From Bacillota bacterium (GTDB lineage Bacteria; Bacillota; UBA994; PWPR01): 39,013 bases of DNA. Below are positions 1-8,468 of this stretch, one piece after another (the stretch's first letter is position 1; each line of letters begins with the position of its first letter). The notes under the pieces are model-generated. The model saw only the letters and a program-made list of their open reading frames with translations. It was not told the origin of the DNA and ran no database searches. Both the position numbers and the translations under genes were made by a program. The stretch covers positions 1-39,013 of the forward strand of contig JANQLZ010000049.1 in NCBI GenBank assembly GCA_028280325.1, read 5' to 3'.

Positions 1-380
1 GAATCAAAACCTATTCCTAAAAGTCCGGCCAGATTTTCGCGCATAGCAGTAGCATAAGGAGATATTTTAGGTTTTTCAGTTAAAATTGTTATATCAACAT
101 GAGCAACAACAAAGTTTTTCTGCTCAAACACCTCGACAACTTTCGCCAGTAAAACTGCGCTGTCTACGCCTTTATAATCGTCGTCAGTATCAGGAAACCA
201 TTGCCCGATATCGCCTAAAGCTGTTGCCCCCAGCATTCCATCAATTAAGGCATGAATTACCACATCTGCATCTGAGTGTCCGTAGGGGCCCAAATCAGAA
301 GGTATCTCAATACCTCCCAAAATGCACTTTCGTCCTGGTTTCAGTTGATGGATATCTATCCCGAATCCTGTTTTTACCAC
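1..380 (-). CDS. ispF: 2-C-methyl-D-erythritol 2,4-cyclodiphosphate synthase, 3' end cut by window edge
   Basis: IspF closes the cyclic diphosphate ring in the non-mevalonate (MEP) isoprenoid pathway, in the cytoplasm as a homotrimer. About 126 N-terminal residues are visible. The start reads VKTGFGIDIHQLKPG, giving the family D-x-H metal ligands, followed by GHSDADVVIHALIDG with the second metal histidine and then the conserved DIGQWFPDTD. The chosen start is the GTG at 380, which overlaps the last codons of ispD by 7 nt, so the two genes are probably translationally coupled. Family members are about 155-160 residues, so roughly 30 residues lie beyond base 1. The identification is secure; only the C-terminus is missing. 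Confidence 0.95.
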   Translation of the reverse strand, partial: MVKTGFGIDIHQLKPGRKCILGGIEIPSDLGPYGHSDADVVIHALIDGMLGATALGDIGQWFPDTDDDYKGVDSAVLLAKVVEVFEQKNFVVAHVDITILTEKPKISPYATAMRENLAGLLGIGFD

Positions 381-1054
381 TTGAAATCTTCGACCTTTCT
401 TATTACCGCCTCCGCAAACCAGAGATCTTCAGGTGTCGTTATTTTTAGATTATAGGAACTACCTGGCTGCACCGAAACCGGGTAATCTTTTTCAATCAAT
501 GATGCATCGTCTGTGACCTGATCGCCACAGTTTTGATATTTTTGATACAGATTCAAATTAAAGATTTGGGGGGTTTGAATACGATACAGCTTGTTGCGGG
601 GCAGTGTTTTCAGAACTACATTATCCTCGACCTGCTTGATAGTATCCTTAACCGGCAGAGCCGGAATAACAGCCCCGGTTTCAAACGCTTTTGCTAAGAG
701 CTGCTGAATAAATTTAGCTGTTATCAGTGGCCGGGCACCATCGTGTATGGCAATATACTGGGTATCAGAAGCGACCTTACTCAGCCCTTGCCGAACAGAA
801 TCCTGACGCAGCTTGCCGCCGGCAACCGTTAAAACCCTGGTGTTGAGGTGATTTCTCTTCAGACAGTTTTGCAGCTGCAGCTCTTCTCCTGGAGCATAAA
901 CAACAATAATCTGCCCAATGCTTTTTACCTGATCAAATGCTCTTAAACTATATGATAAAACAGAATGACCACCCAACGGCATGTAAACCTTGTTTTGTTG
1001 GGCGTTCATTCTTGTACCTTTGCCAGCGGCTAATATTATGGCACTTACTGTCAT
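374..1054 (-). CDS. ispD: 2-C-methyl-D-erythritol 4-phosphate cytidylyltransferase
   Basis: IspD transfers CMP from CTP to methylerythritol phosphate, the third step of the MEP pathway. The 226-residue length is normal for the family. The N-terminal nucleotide-binding signature AAGKGTRM is at residues 9-16, and IHDGARPLI sits near residue 103, the position of the conserved D-G-A-R-P metal and CTP site. The C-terminal ITTPEDL is also typical. It starts 5 nt after the stop of the PIN-TRAM gene and overlaps ispF, so the three genes look like one transcript. The yacL-ispD-ispF order is common in Firmicutes. Confidence 0.96.
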   Translation of the reverse strand: MTVSAIILAAGKGTRMNAQQNKVYMPLGGHSVLSYSLRAFDQVKSIGQIIVVYAPGEELQLQNCLKRNHLNTRVLTVAGGKLRQDSVRQGLSKVASDTQYIAIHDGARPLITAKFIQQLLAKAFETGAVIPALPVKDTIKQVEDNVVLKTLPRNKLYRIQTPQIFNLNLYQKYQNCGDQVTDDASLIEKDYPVSVQPGSSYNLKITTPEDLWFAEAVIRKVEDFKW

Positions 1055-1059
1055 GAGAC

Positions 1060-2133
1060 CTAACTTGCTTTCTCGGACATTTTGGTAAAAATCATTCTGC
1101 CTGCTGCCGTTTGGAGCACACTGGTCACTACCACATGAACAGCCTCGTTGATAAACTTTCTACCGCCTTCCACAACAATCATCGTACCATCATCTAAGTA
1201 GGCTATTCCCTGATTGTTTTCCTTACCATCCTTAATAATCAGCACCGTCATTTCTTCACCCGGCAAAACCACCGGCTTAACGGCATTAGCCAGCTCATTG
1301 ATGTTTAAGACCCCTATACTCTGCACCCGGCAGACTTTATTCAGATTATAATCATTGGTGATAATTGTAGCTCCCAGATCTTGGGCTAAATTAATCAGCT
1401 TGCTGTCTACTTCTGTGACATCAGTAAAGTCTTTTTCAAATATTTTGATTTGCGCTCCAAGCTCTTTCTGCATTCTGTTTAATACATCAAGCCCTCTTCT
1501 TCCCCTGTTCCTTCTCAGAGCGTCAGGAGAGTCAGCAATATACTGCAATTCCTGCAGAACGAAAATTGGTATTCCAATAATACCTTCAATAATACCCGTA
1601 CTGCAGATGTCAGCAATTCTGCCATCAATTATCACACTGGTATCCATAATCTTAATTGAAGCCATTTGAGCATTCTTCCCACCAGTCCGGGTTCTGTTTA
1701 AGGACAGCAGTGAGGTCAACTCATCTCGCTTTTTCCAGGCGATCATTAACCCCAAATACCCCAGTAATACATTAGTTACAACTGGAAGATAGGGCCCTAT
1801 CAATGGTATTTTTATTAAAGGGATAGTCAGCAAATTGGCTAGAATCAACCCTGAAATTAAACCGCCTATGCTTACTACAATATCCTGCACGGGTGTCTTC
1901 TGAAAACGAATATCAACAGCATCGACAAAATACACCATTCTACGGAATATGACGGGAGAAATAAAATAAAAAATGATTGCAAAAAAAAGACCGCCAATTA
2001 CAGTTCCAACAGTGATTATTGTCTGATCAGCCGAAACGTTTAAAAAGTTTAGCAACAACGGCAGGGTTTCATATGTAAGTTGATATCCTAATAGTAAAGC
2101 TAAAATTGTAACAACCCAACGCATTAGTTTCAT
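1060..2133 (-). CDS. yacL: PIN-TRAM membrane protein, YacL family putative RNase
   Basis: This is a membrane-anchored PIN-domain protein of the YacL type. Four hydrophobic helices fill about the first 120 residues. They are followed by a PIN nuclease-like domain beginning KIMDTSVIIDGRIADI, with the first acidic metal ligand, and further acidic positions around ITNDYNLNK. A TRAM RNA-binding domain occupies the last 70 residues (LPGEEMTVLIIKDGKE to the end). The family is presumed to be a ribonuclease, but its substrate is not established. I place the start at the ATG at 2133, eight bases after a G-rich ribosome site; a TTG at 2160 gives a longer form without such a site. It heads the ispD-ispF operon. 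Confidence 0.9.
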   Translation of the reverse strand: MKLMRWVVTILALLLGYQLTYETLPLLLNFLNVSADQTIITVGTVIGGLFFAIIFYFISPVIFRRMVYFVDAVDIRFQKTPVQDIVVSIGGLISGLILANLLTIPLIKIPLIGPYLPVVTNVLLGYLGLMIAWKKRDELTSLLSLNRTRTGGKNAQMASIKIMDTSVIIDGRIADICSTGIIEGIIGIPIFVLQELQYIADSPDALRRNRGRRGLDVLNRMQKELGAQIKIFEKDFTDVTEVDSKLINLAQDLGATIITNDYNLNKVCRVQSIGVLNINELANAVKPVVLPGEEMTVLIIKDGKENNQGIAYLDDGTMIVVEGGRKFINEAVHVVVTSVLQTAAGRMIFTKMSEKAS

Positions 2134-2165
2134 AAGCATCACCCCCCTTTTGGTATACAAAACAC

Positions 2166-2171
2166 ATTATA
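2166..2171 (-). promoter_or_regulatory. Probable -10 element for the yacL-ispD-ispF operon
   Basis: Read on the minus strand this is TATAAT, about 33 bases before the yacL start. The -35 region is weak (TTTAAT at the right distance), so the promoter may need an activator or may simply be poor. An 8-bp inverted repeat lies just upstream at 2185-2212. Confidence 0.45.
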
Positions 2172-2184
2172 TAGGATATGAATT

Positions 2185-2212
2185 GATAATTAAAGTACTA
2201 TAACTAATTATC
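2185..2212. repeat. Inverted repeat between divergent promoters
   Basis: GATAATTA and TAATTATC form a perfect 8-bp inverted repeat separated by 12 bases. It lies between the minus-strand yacL promoter and the plus-strand promoter at 2322. The position fits an operator for an unknown regulator, but AT-rich palindromes also arise by chance. Confidence 0.35.
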
Positions 2213-2321
2213 AAAGGCATTAAGCTATAGTTTATATTCTATCACAAACTAAAATCCAGGAACAAACTTGGCTTTCTTTACATACAGCGACAAATTTTAT
2301 TTAATTTTCGTTCAAATAAAT

Positions 2322-2351
2322 TTGACATCTTACAAGCGTGATAAGTATAAT
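2322..2351 (+). promoter_or_regulatory. Consensus sigma-A promoter for the small protein at 2385
   Basis: TTGACA at 2322-2327 and TATAAT at 2346-2351 are both perfect consensus hexamers, separated by 18 bases. The promoter points towards the plus-strand gene at 2385, leaving a leader of only about 27 bases. It therefore also argues for the ATG at 2385 rather than any upstream start in the same frame. Confidence 0.8.
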
Positions 2352-2384
2352 TTTAGTGTGAAATTGAGACGAGAGGTGAACGGC

Positions 2385-2783
2385 ATGCAAAATTCACAAT
2401 TCTCTAAGTTCCAGGAATCTGTAGATGAAAATTTAATACGGCATCGTAGTATTCTGGATATAACCTCCAAATTACAAGAAGCCAATGCCCGTCTCAACCG
2501 TGCCATTGCTAAAGCAGTGACCAGTTGTGGCTGTGTGACCATTAAGGGCGAACTCCAAAGTATCCCGGACAATATTTCTTCTTATCACGATATGAAAGAC
2601 TATATGAGCAACCACCTGGCCGGTGATTTATGCAGTTCATGCAAAGATGCCATTGAAAATGAATTAGGACGTTGCTTGTTTTACATGTCTGCTCTGCTCA
2701 ATGTTTTTGGTTTGGAGTTTGACAACATCATTAAAAAAGAGCAAAGCCGAATTGACACCTTTGGTATTTACAGACTTTCTTAA
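2385..2783 (+). CDS. Conserved small protein of unknown function, MazG-like C-terminal segment
   Basis: This is a 132-residue soluble protein with a clear AGAGGTG ribosome site before the ATG. I recall similar proteins near radA in other Clostridia but cannot give a function. The first 45 residues are predicted helical (SILDITSKLQEANARLNRAI). A cysteine-bearing segment follows (SCGCVTIKGE), then LCSSCKDAIENELGR with a C-x-x-C pair, and a closing ELGRCLFYMSALLNVFGL. That closing piece resembles the helix of MazG-type nucleotide pyrophosphohydrolases, but the full set of MazG acidic residues is not visible. The CGC and CSSC cysteines could bind a metal. It has its own strong promoter and is transcribed opposite to its neighbours. 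Confidence 0.8.
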   Translation: MQNSQFSKFQESVDENLIRHRSILDITSKLQEANARLNRAIAKAVTSCGCVTIKGELQSIPDNISSYHDMKDYMSNHLAGDLCSSCKDAIENELGRCLFYMSALLNVFGLEFDNIIKKEQSRIDTFGIYRLS

Positions 2784-2837
2784 TTATTTCCACTGCTGAC
2801 CTGTGAGTATGTCATATTATTAAACATTCTAAATACG

Positions 2838-2862
2838 GCCAGGCTGTTATCTGCAGCCTGGT
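2838..2862. terminator. Stem-loop between convergent genes, possible bidirectional terminator
   Basis: CCAGGCTG (2839-2846) and CAGCCTGG (2854-2861) form a perfect 8-bp GC-rich stem with a 7-base loop. It sits between the plus-strand gene ending at 2783 and radA ending at 2887. Neither side has a long T-run, so termination efficiency is uncertain. Confidence 0.5.
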
Positions 2863-2886
2863 CAATTATATTAACAGCGTCAAGCC

Positions 2887-4245
2887 TTAAATTTTGCTGA
2901 GCGCCTCATTAATGTTTTTCACTCCTATTATCTCAACAAGGTATTTCTTGGTGAGGTTTTCAGTACAGTTGCTGGGAATTATAACCGATTTAAATCCCAT
3001 CTTTTCAGCCTCGGCCACACGCAGTTGAATCTGAGATACTGCCCGTATTTCACCGGTAAGCCCGACCTCCCCAATCGCTAACAAACTGCGAGAGATAGTC
3101 GAATTATGCAGGCTCGAGTAAATTGAAAGACAAATAGCCAGATCTGCGGCCGGCTCGGTTACCCGAATTCCCCCGATGGCATTGACATAGGCGTCCTGCT
3201 GTCCCAAATACAAACCCGCTCGCTTTTGCAAAACAGCCATTATCATTGCCGTCCGATTATAATCTACTCCATTGGTCATTCTACGAGGTGTTCCGTAGAT
3301 TGTCTCTGTCAATAAGGACTGGATCTCTACCAGCACCGGCCGGGTTCCCTCAATAGTTGCAGTAACTACTGAACCTATGGCAGCAGCGTCTCTCTGACTG
3401 AGTAAGTGAGCAGAGGGGTTGCCAACCTCTTCCAAACCACTCTCAGCCATGGTAAAAACCCCAATCTCATTGGTAGAGCCGAACCTGTTCTTTACCGCCC
3501 TGAGAATACGAAATGAATTGTAGCTGTCGCCCTCAAAATAGAGCACGCAATCAACCATATGCTCTAAAACTCTGGGGCCGGCTATTGAGCCTTCCTTAGT
3601 CACATGTCCGACCAGAAAGATTGCCATTTCCATGGTTTTTGCTATTTTCAACAGCCTTCCGGCACTCTCTCGAACCTGGCTGACGCTGCCGGGGGCTGCA
3701 CCAAGATCATTGGTCATCAGGGTTTGAATAGAATCTATGATCACAATCTGGGGCTTTATCTGATTGAGGTAGCTTATTATCAGATCGACATCGGTCTCAG
3801 CTACCAGATGCATCTCTACATTGGCTCCGTTAAGCCGCTCAGAGCGCATTTTTACCTGTTGAACAGACTCTTCCCCAGTTGCATAAAGTACCCTTACCCC
3901 ATTGCGGGCCAGTTGTATAGCCATTTGCAGCAGTAGAGTGGATTTTCCAATACCGGGATCACCACCAATTAATACCATTTCACCGGGAACAATGCCGCCC
4001 CCCAATACTCTGTTCAGCTCTCTGATCCCACTGCTGAAGCGTATTTCATTGTCAGAAATCACCTCATTAAGTAAAACAGGCCGACTATTTTGTCCGGTCA
4101 TATGTAAACTATTTTTAGTTGAGGTTTTAGTCTTAATCATTTCAACCAAGGTGTTCCAGGCACCACAGGAATTGCACTTACCGGCCCACCTTGGGGTTTC
4201 AGCTCCGCATTCATTACATACAAACACTGTCTTGTTTTTAGCCAT
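2887..4245 (-). CDS. radA: DNA repair and branch-migration protein RadA
   Basis: RadA is a RecA-like ATPase that promotes branch migration and D-loop extension during recombinational repair. The order is typical: an N-terminal four-cysteine zinc finger (CNECGAETPRWAGKCNSC), Walker A GGDPGIGKSTLL near residue 95, the RadA-specific KNRFGSTNEIG motif, and a C-terminal Lon-protease-like domain (LAIGEVGLTGEIR). The 452-residue length is normal. I chose the ATG at 4245 because an AGAGGGTG ribosome site lies directly before it; a GTG at 4254 falls inside that site. In many Firmicutes disA lies between radA and yacL. Here it does not, and a small unrelated gene is found instead. Confidence 0.96.
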   Translation of the reverse strand: MAKNKTVFVCNECGAETPRWAGKCNSCGAWNTLVEMIKTKTSTKNSLHMTGQNSRPVLLNEVISDNEIRFSSGIRELNRVLGGGIVPGEMVLIGGDPGIGKSTLLLQMAIQLARNGVRVLYATGEESVQQVKMRSERLNGANVEMHLVAETDVDLIISYLNQIKPQIVIIDSIQTLMTNDLGAAPGSVSQVRESAGRLLKIAKTMEMAIFLVGHVTKEGSIAGPRVLEHMVDCVLYFEGDSYNSFRILRAVKNRFGSTNEIGVFTMAESGLEEVGNPSAHLLSQRDAAAIGSVVTATIEGTRPVLVEIQSLLTETIYGTPRRMTNGVDYNRTAMIMAVLQKRAGLYLGQQDAYVNAIGGIRVTEPAADLAICLSIYSSLHNSTISRSLLAIGEVGLTGEIRAVSQIQLRVAEAEKMGFKSVIIPSNCTENLTKKYLVEIIGVKNINEALSKI

Positions 4246-4404
4246 GACAATCACCCTCTTTCCATCATTATAGCTAAAAAAAAGAGTAAAATTTTAGTTG
4301 AATTAAGATTTTACAAAAATTTATTACTTTTTACTTAAAATTTTGTTCGAAAAAAGTAAGTTAACAAGCGCTATTATTTCAATTACTATTGAAGTACTTT
4401 TAAA

Positions 4405-5802
4405 CTAACTCCTTAAGGTATTTGCAGCTGCCATTTTTGCTTTTATCTTCTCTCTCCAGTTACCCCTATAGCAAAAATAAAGATAGACAAGCCCTTCTCC
4501 GATTGCAAGACCAATATAACCGGCACCAACCCAGGCAAATGGCAAATGCATAATCCTCACTACCATAAACAACAGGGGCATCTGAAACAGCCATTGACCT
4601 ACAGTGCCAGCAATTAAGAAAGGCAAGGTATTACCTGATCCCATGAACAGGGTAGACACCCCGGAGTACAGCCCAAAAACTGGCATCGCAAACATGGCAG
4701 CTTTTAGAGCAGCAGCTCCTAAACTGATAACTTCAATATCATTTGTAAACAGTGACATTAACTGAGGGGAGGTTATAAACATTAAGAAAGCTAAAACAGC
4801 CATACTTATTAAACCCAGTTTTCCAGCGATCAATCCCGTTTTCTCAGCTCTCTCTCCAAAACCTGCGCCAATGTTTTGGCCAACGATAGCACTTCCTCCC
4901 TGCTTAATTCCATTTATGGGCATCCACATCAAACTAAGCAACCTGCCAATGATTCCCCAGGCGGCAACTGCTGCCATGCCGTATGTAGTAACAAAACCCA
5001 GGATAATCAGATTAGTCATAGTACGCAAAAAACCGGAGGCTGCTGGCGGAAAACCGATACGGGTTATGTTTAAAGCTACCTGCCAGTCAATTTTCCATAT
5101 ATCTGATATCTGCATACTAAACCTGCTTTTAGGCCCAAACAGTATCCACAGCCCAATGAGCAGAGAAATCGTTACCGATATCACGGTAGCCAATGCTGCT
5201 CCAAAAACCCCTAATCCCAGCCCTGGTATGCCCACAACAGGTATAGTATCGAAGATAAATATCGGATCTAAAATAATATTTAACAGAGCAGTAAACATGG
5301 TTATATACATGGGGCTTTTGGCATCACCACTACAGCGCAATACGGTATGAACTGTAAATGAAGAGAAGGTTACAGGTAAAAAAATAGTTCTTATTATTCC
5401 GTAATCCAGTGTCAAACGAATTACATGCGGATCACTGGAAAACATGCTTAAAACAGGTTTCAACGCCAGAAGCAAAATTACAGCTGCGGCCAGACCAGTT
5501 AGTAACTTGAATCCAAATGTATTAGCTGTGGCCTTTTTGGCTATCTCCTGATTTCCTGAACCAAAACCTTGCGATAGCACGGCCACAGAACCATTACCAA
5601 TAGTATTGTTTAGCACAAATACTATCCAATATATAGATCCAAAGATCGTTACAGCAGCTACAGCACTGGCAGATATTCTTCCTACCCACATCATATCAAC
5701 TAAGCCATAGAGCGTTTGGGTAACCATTCCCAGCATAGCTGGAACAGACATGTATAATAAATTACTAACTACACTACCTTTTGTTAAGTCTCTACTTGTC
5801 AT
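4405..5802 (-). CDS. MATE family multidrug or drug/sodium antiporter
   Basis: This is a 465-residue integral membrane protein of the MatE family with about 12 hydrophobic helices in two six-helix halves. The opening SNLLYMSVPAMLGMVTQTLYG and the following VDMMWVGRISASAVAAV are typical of the first repeat, and QNIGAGFGERAEKTG near residue 310 is typical of the start of the second. MATE proteins use a sodium or proton gradient to export cationic compounds; the substrate here cannot be read from sequence. AAGGA lies 8 bases before the ATG. It appears to be a single-gene unit between radA and clpC and interrupts the usual ctsR-clpC-radA arrangement. Confidence 0.9.
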   Translation of the reverse strand: MTSRDLTKGSVVSNLLYMSVPAMLGMVTQTLYGLVDMMWVGRISASAVAAVTIFGSIYWIVFVLNNTIGNGSVAVLSQGFGSGNQEIAKKATANTFGFKLLTGLAAAVILLLALKPVLSMFSSDPHVIRLTLDYGIIRTIFLPVTFSSFTVHTVLRCSGDAKSPMYITMFTALLNIILDPIFIFDTIPVVGIPGLGLGVFGAALATVISVTISLLIGLWILFGPKSRFSMQISDIWKIDWQVALNITRIGFPPAASGFLRTMTNLIILGFVTTYGMAAVAAWGIIGRLLSLMWMPINGIKQGGSAIVGQNIGAGFGERAEKTGLIAGKLGLISMAVLAFLMFITSPQLMSLFTNDIEVISLGAAALKAAMFAMPVFGLYSGVSTLFMGSGNTLPFLIAGTVGQWLFQMPLLFMVVRIMHLPFAWVGAGYIGLAIGEGLVYLYFCYRGNWREKIKAKMAAANTLRS

Positions 5803-5986
5803 ATTTTTTATCCTTATTAATATTATTAAAGATTAGCTTCAATAATATTAATATATCACTTGGGTAACCGCTATGTCAACAGAGCCTTACCAGTAAAAAT
5901 GCAATAGCAGTTTATTCCCTTGCTCTGGTAATCCAAATTAAAACAAGCGTCAGGTTTAATAATGTAACAGCAAATTGCAGCTTTGC

Positions 5987-6020
5987 AAGTAAAAAAGAGG
6001 CTCTCGCCTCTTTTTTACTT
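5987..6020 (-). terminator. Intrinsic terminator of the ctsR-clpC operon, overlapping the clpC stop codon
   Basis: AAGTAAAAAAGAGGC and its exact complement form a perfect 15-bp stem with a four-base loop. Read on the minus strand the 3' arm supplies a run of six T residues. The clpC TAA (6015-6017) lies inside the 5' arm, so translation to the stop codon covers part of the hairpin. Confidence 0.88.
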
Positions 6021-8456
6021 CTTAGTTGCCTTAAAAGTAAACTGATTATCTCTGGCACCGACAGTGACCTTCATTCCCGATTCAATCTCTTTACTCAACA
6101 ACTTTTCAGATAATTCGTCCTCAATATTCCTTCTGATGACGCGCCTCAACGGCCGGGCCCCATACTCTGGATCATAGCCCAGCGTGGCTAACAGTTTTTT
6201 AGCATTAGCAGTGAATTTAATACCAATAGACATTGTTGCCAAGCGATCTATCACTTCTTTTAGCATAATATCTACTATCTGCTCAATATGGCTTTCGTCA
6301 AGGGCATGAAAGACAATAGTTTCATCTATTCGGTTAATGAACTCAGGCCTAAAGGTTTTGCGCATCTGGCCTAACACATTTTCTTTCATTACTTCATACT
6401 GCTGTTTAGGATCCTCTTCATCGGATCTAAAGCCCAGGCTACTACCATGTTTTATGGTTCTGGCACCGACATTTGAGGTCATTATTATCACTGTATTTCT
6501 AAAATCTACAGTTCTTCCCTGCGAATCTGTTAAGCGCCCGTCATCTAAAACCTGCAACAAGATATTAAAAACCTCAGGATGGGCCTTTTCAATTTCGTCT
6601 AACAGCACTACGGAATACGGCTTTCTACGCACACTCTCAGTCAGTTGACCACCTTCATCATAGCCGACATACCCCGGAGGAGCGCCTACCAGCCGGGAGA
6701 CATTGTAACGGTCCATGTATTCAGACATGTCGATTCTTACTACTGCATCCTCGTCTCCAAACAGGACCTCGGCCAGGGCTTTTACCAGCTCGGTCTTACC
6801 TACCCCTGTCGGCCCCAAAAAGATAAAAGATCCGATTGGCCGAGTTGGGTCTTTCAGGCCAGATCTTGCCCTTCTCACTGCTTTGGATACAGCATTAATC
6901 GCTTCGTCCTGTCCGATAACCCTGTGGTGGAGTATCTTCTCCAGATTGAGTAGCCTTTCGCTTTCTTTTTCAGCCAGCTTGGTCACCGGTATTCCTGTCC
7001 AGTCGGAAACAATTTCGGCAATGTCGTCTTCATTTACACTCACATTGCGGGAAAACTTTTCAGTCTCCCATTCCTTTTTGAGGGTCCGTTGCTTTTGGAC
7101 AAGCTCCGTTTCCTGATCCCTTATTTTTGCTGCCTTTTCAAAATCCTGCTCTTCCACTGCTGCCATTTTTTCTGTTTTCAGTCTTTCGAGCTCTTTTTCC
7201 AATCCTTTTAAATCAGGCGGAACTATCGCATTTCTCAGTCTGACTTTGGAGGCAGCCTCGTCTATTAAATCGATTGCTTTGTCCGGCAAAAAGCGATCTG
7301 AGATATATCTGTCTGACAGAATTGCGGCCTGCTCAACAGCTTTATTGGATATTTTCACTTTGTGATGAGCTTCGTACTTATCGCGTATTCCTTTCAGGAT
7401 TGCTATAGTCTCTTCAACGCTGGGTTCATTAACGTCTATCGGTTGAAAACGGCGCTCTAAAGCTGCGTCTTTTTCAACGTACTTGCGATACTCATCTAGG
7501 GTAGTGGCCCCGATAACCTGTAGTTCACCCCGAGCTAAAGCGGGCTTTAGCATATTGGAAGCATCGATTGCCCCCTCGGCACCGCCAGCACCAACTATAG
7601 TATGCAGCTCGTCAACAAACAGGATAGTATCCTTCTGCTCGGAAAGTTCTTTAATCACCTTTTTTAATCTGTCTTCAAACTCTCCTCTGTATTTTGTTCC
7701 AGCTACCAGAGAGCCCATATCCAGAGAAAACAGGCGTTTATCTTTTAACAGCTCTGGAACCTTACCAGCTACTATACTCTGAGCCAGGCCTTCAGCGATT
7801 GCGGTTTTTCCCACACCAGGCTCTCCGATTAAGACAGGATTATTCTTGGTTCTGCGGGTCAAGATTTGAACCACTCTCTCAATCTCTTTTTCTCTGCCGA
7901 TTACCGGATCAATTTCACCCTTACGGGCTAAGCCGGTTAAATCTCTGCCATACTGCTCCAAAATATCTTGTGAACCTTTTCTTTCAGCATTATCCTGATT
8001 CCGTGGTGAATTCTGCAATAATTTCAACAGCTCATTCTGAATTTGCGAAGGGCTGACTCCCAGGTCTTTGATTACCCGAATAGCTACCCCTTCACTTTCG
8101 CGTATTAAACCTATCAGCAAATGCTCTGTTCCAATATAGTTGTGACCCAGTTCCCGGGCTGAAATCATGGCCAGCTCAATGATTCGCTTTACCCTGGGGG
8201 TAATAGCTACTGACTGCGCCGGCAGGTTTTTAAGCTGACTATTGGGAGATGGTTTAACTATTTCCTGGATACGCTGTTTAACCTTTTCAAAGGTTAAGCC
8301 GACATTAGCCAGGGCTTTAGCTGCCAGGCCTTCATCAATAGCTGTCAGACCTAACAGCAGGTGTTCGGTACCAACCAGGTTATGCCCTAAGGAATTAGAT
8401 TCCTCCTGGGCTTTCATTATTACTTTGCGAGCACTGCTCGAAAATCGATCAAACAT
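6015..8456 (-). CDS. clpC: ATP-dependent unfoldase ClpC
   Basis: ClpC is the HSP100 ring ATPase that unfolds proteins for ClpP and, in Bacillus, recognises phospho-arginine marks made by McsB. The 813 residues contain two N-terminal Clp-N repeats (residues 1-145), a first AAA+ module with Walker A GEPGVGKT near residue 210, a UVR motif in the middle domain ([16 protein letters not shown] near 430), a second AAA+ module with GPTGVGKT near 545, and a C-terminal D2-small domain. An LGF tripeptide after KHGSS matches the ClpP-docking loop. The ribosome site AAGGGGG precedes the ATG. It is the last gene of the CtsR-controlled operon, 12 bases after mcsB. Confidence 0.97.
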   Translation of the reverse strand: MFDRFSSSARKVIMKAQEESNSLGHNLVGTEHLLLGLTAIDEGLAAKALANVGLTFEKVKQRIQEIVKPSPNSQLKNLPAQSVAITPRVKRIIELAMISARELGHNYIGTEHLLIGLIRESEGVAIRVIKDLGVSPSQIQNELLKLLQNSPRNQDNAERKGSQDILEQYGRDLTGLARKGEIDPVIGREKEIERVVQILTRRTKNNPVLIGEPGVGKTAIAEGLAQSIVAGKVPELLKDKRLFSLDMGSLVAGTKYRGEFEDRLKKVIKELSEQKDTILFVDELHTIVGAGGAEGAIDASNMLKPALARGELQVIGATTLDEYRKYVEKDAALERRFQPIDVNEPSVEETIAILKGIRDKYEAHHKVKISNKAVEQAAILSDRYISDRFLPDKAIDLIDEAASKVRLRNAIVPPDLKGLEKELERLKTEKMAAVEEQDFEKAAKIRDQETELVQKQRTLKKEWETEKFSRNVSVNEDDIAEIVSDWTGIPVTKLAEKESERLLNLEKILHHRVIGQDEAINAVSKAVRRARSGLKDPTRPIGSFIFLGPTGVGKTELVKALAEVLFGDEDAVVRIDMSEYMDRYNVSRLVGAPPGYVGYDEGGQLTESVRRKPYSVVLLDEIEKAHPEVFNILLQVLDDGRLTDSQGRTVDFRNTVIIMTSNVGARTIKHGSSLGFRSDEEDPKQQYEVMKENVLGQMRKTFRPEFINRIDETIVFHALDESHIEQIVDIMLKEVIDRLATMSIGIKFTANAKKLLATLGYDPEYGARPLRRVIRRNIEDELSEKLLSKEIESGMKVTVGARDNQFTFKATKK

Positions 8457-8468
8457 TATAATTCCCCC

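Noticed and set aside
4871-5350. 159-residue plus-strand frame inside the MATE gene
   Set aside because: It is antisense to a clearly conserved transporter and has no ribosome site; a shadow frame.
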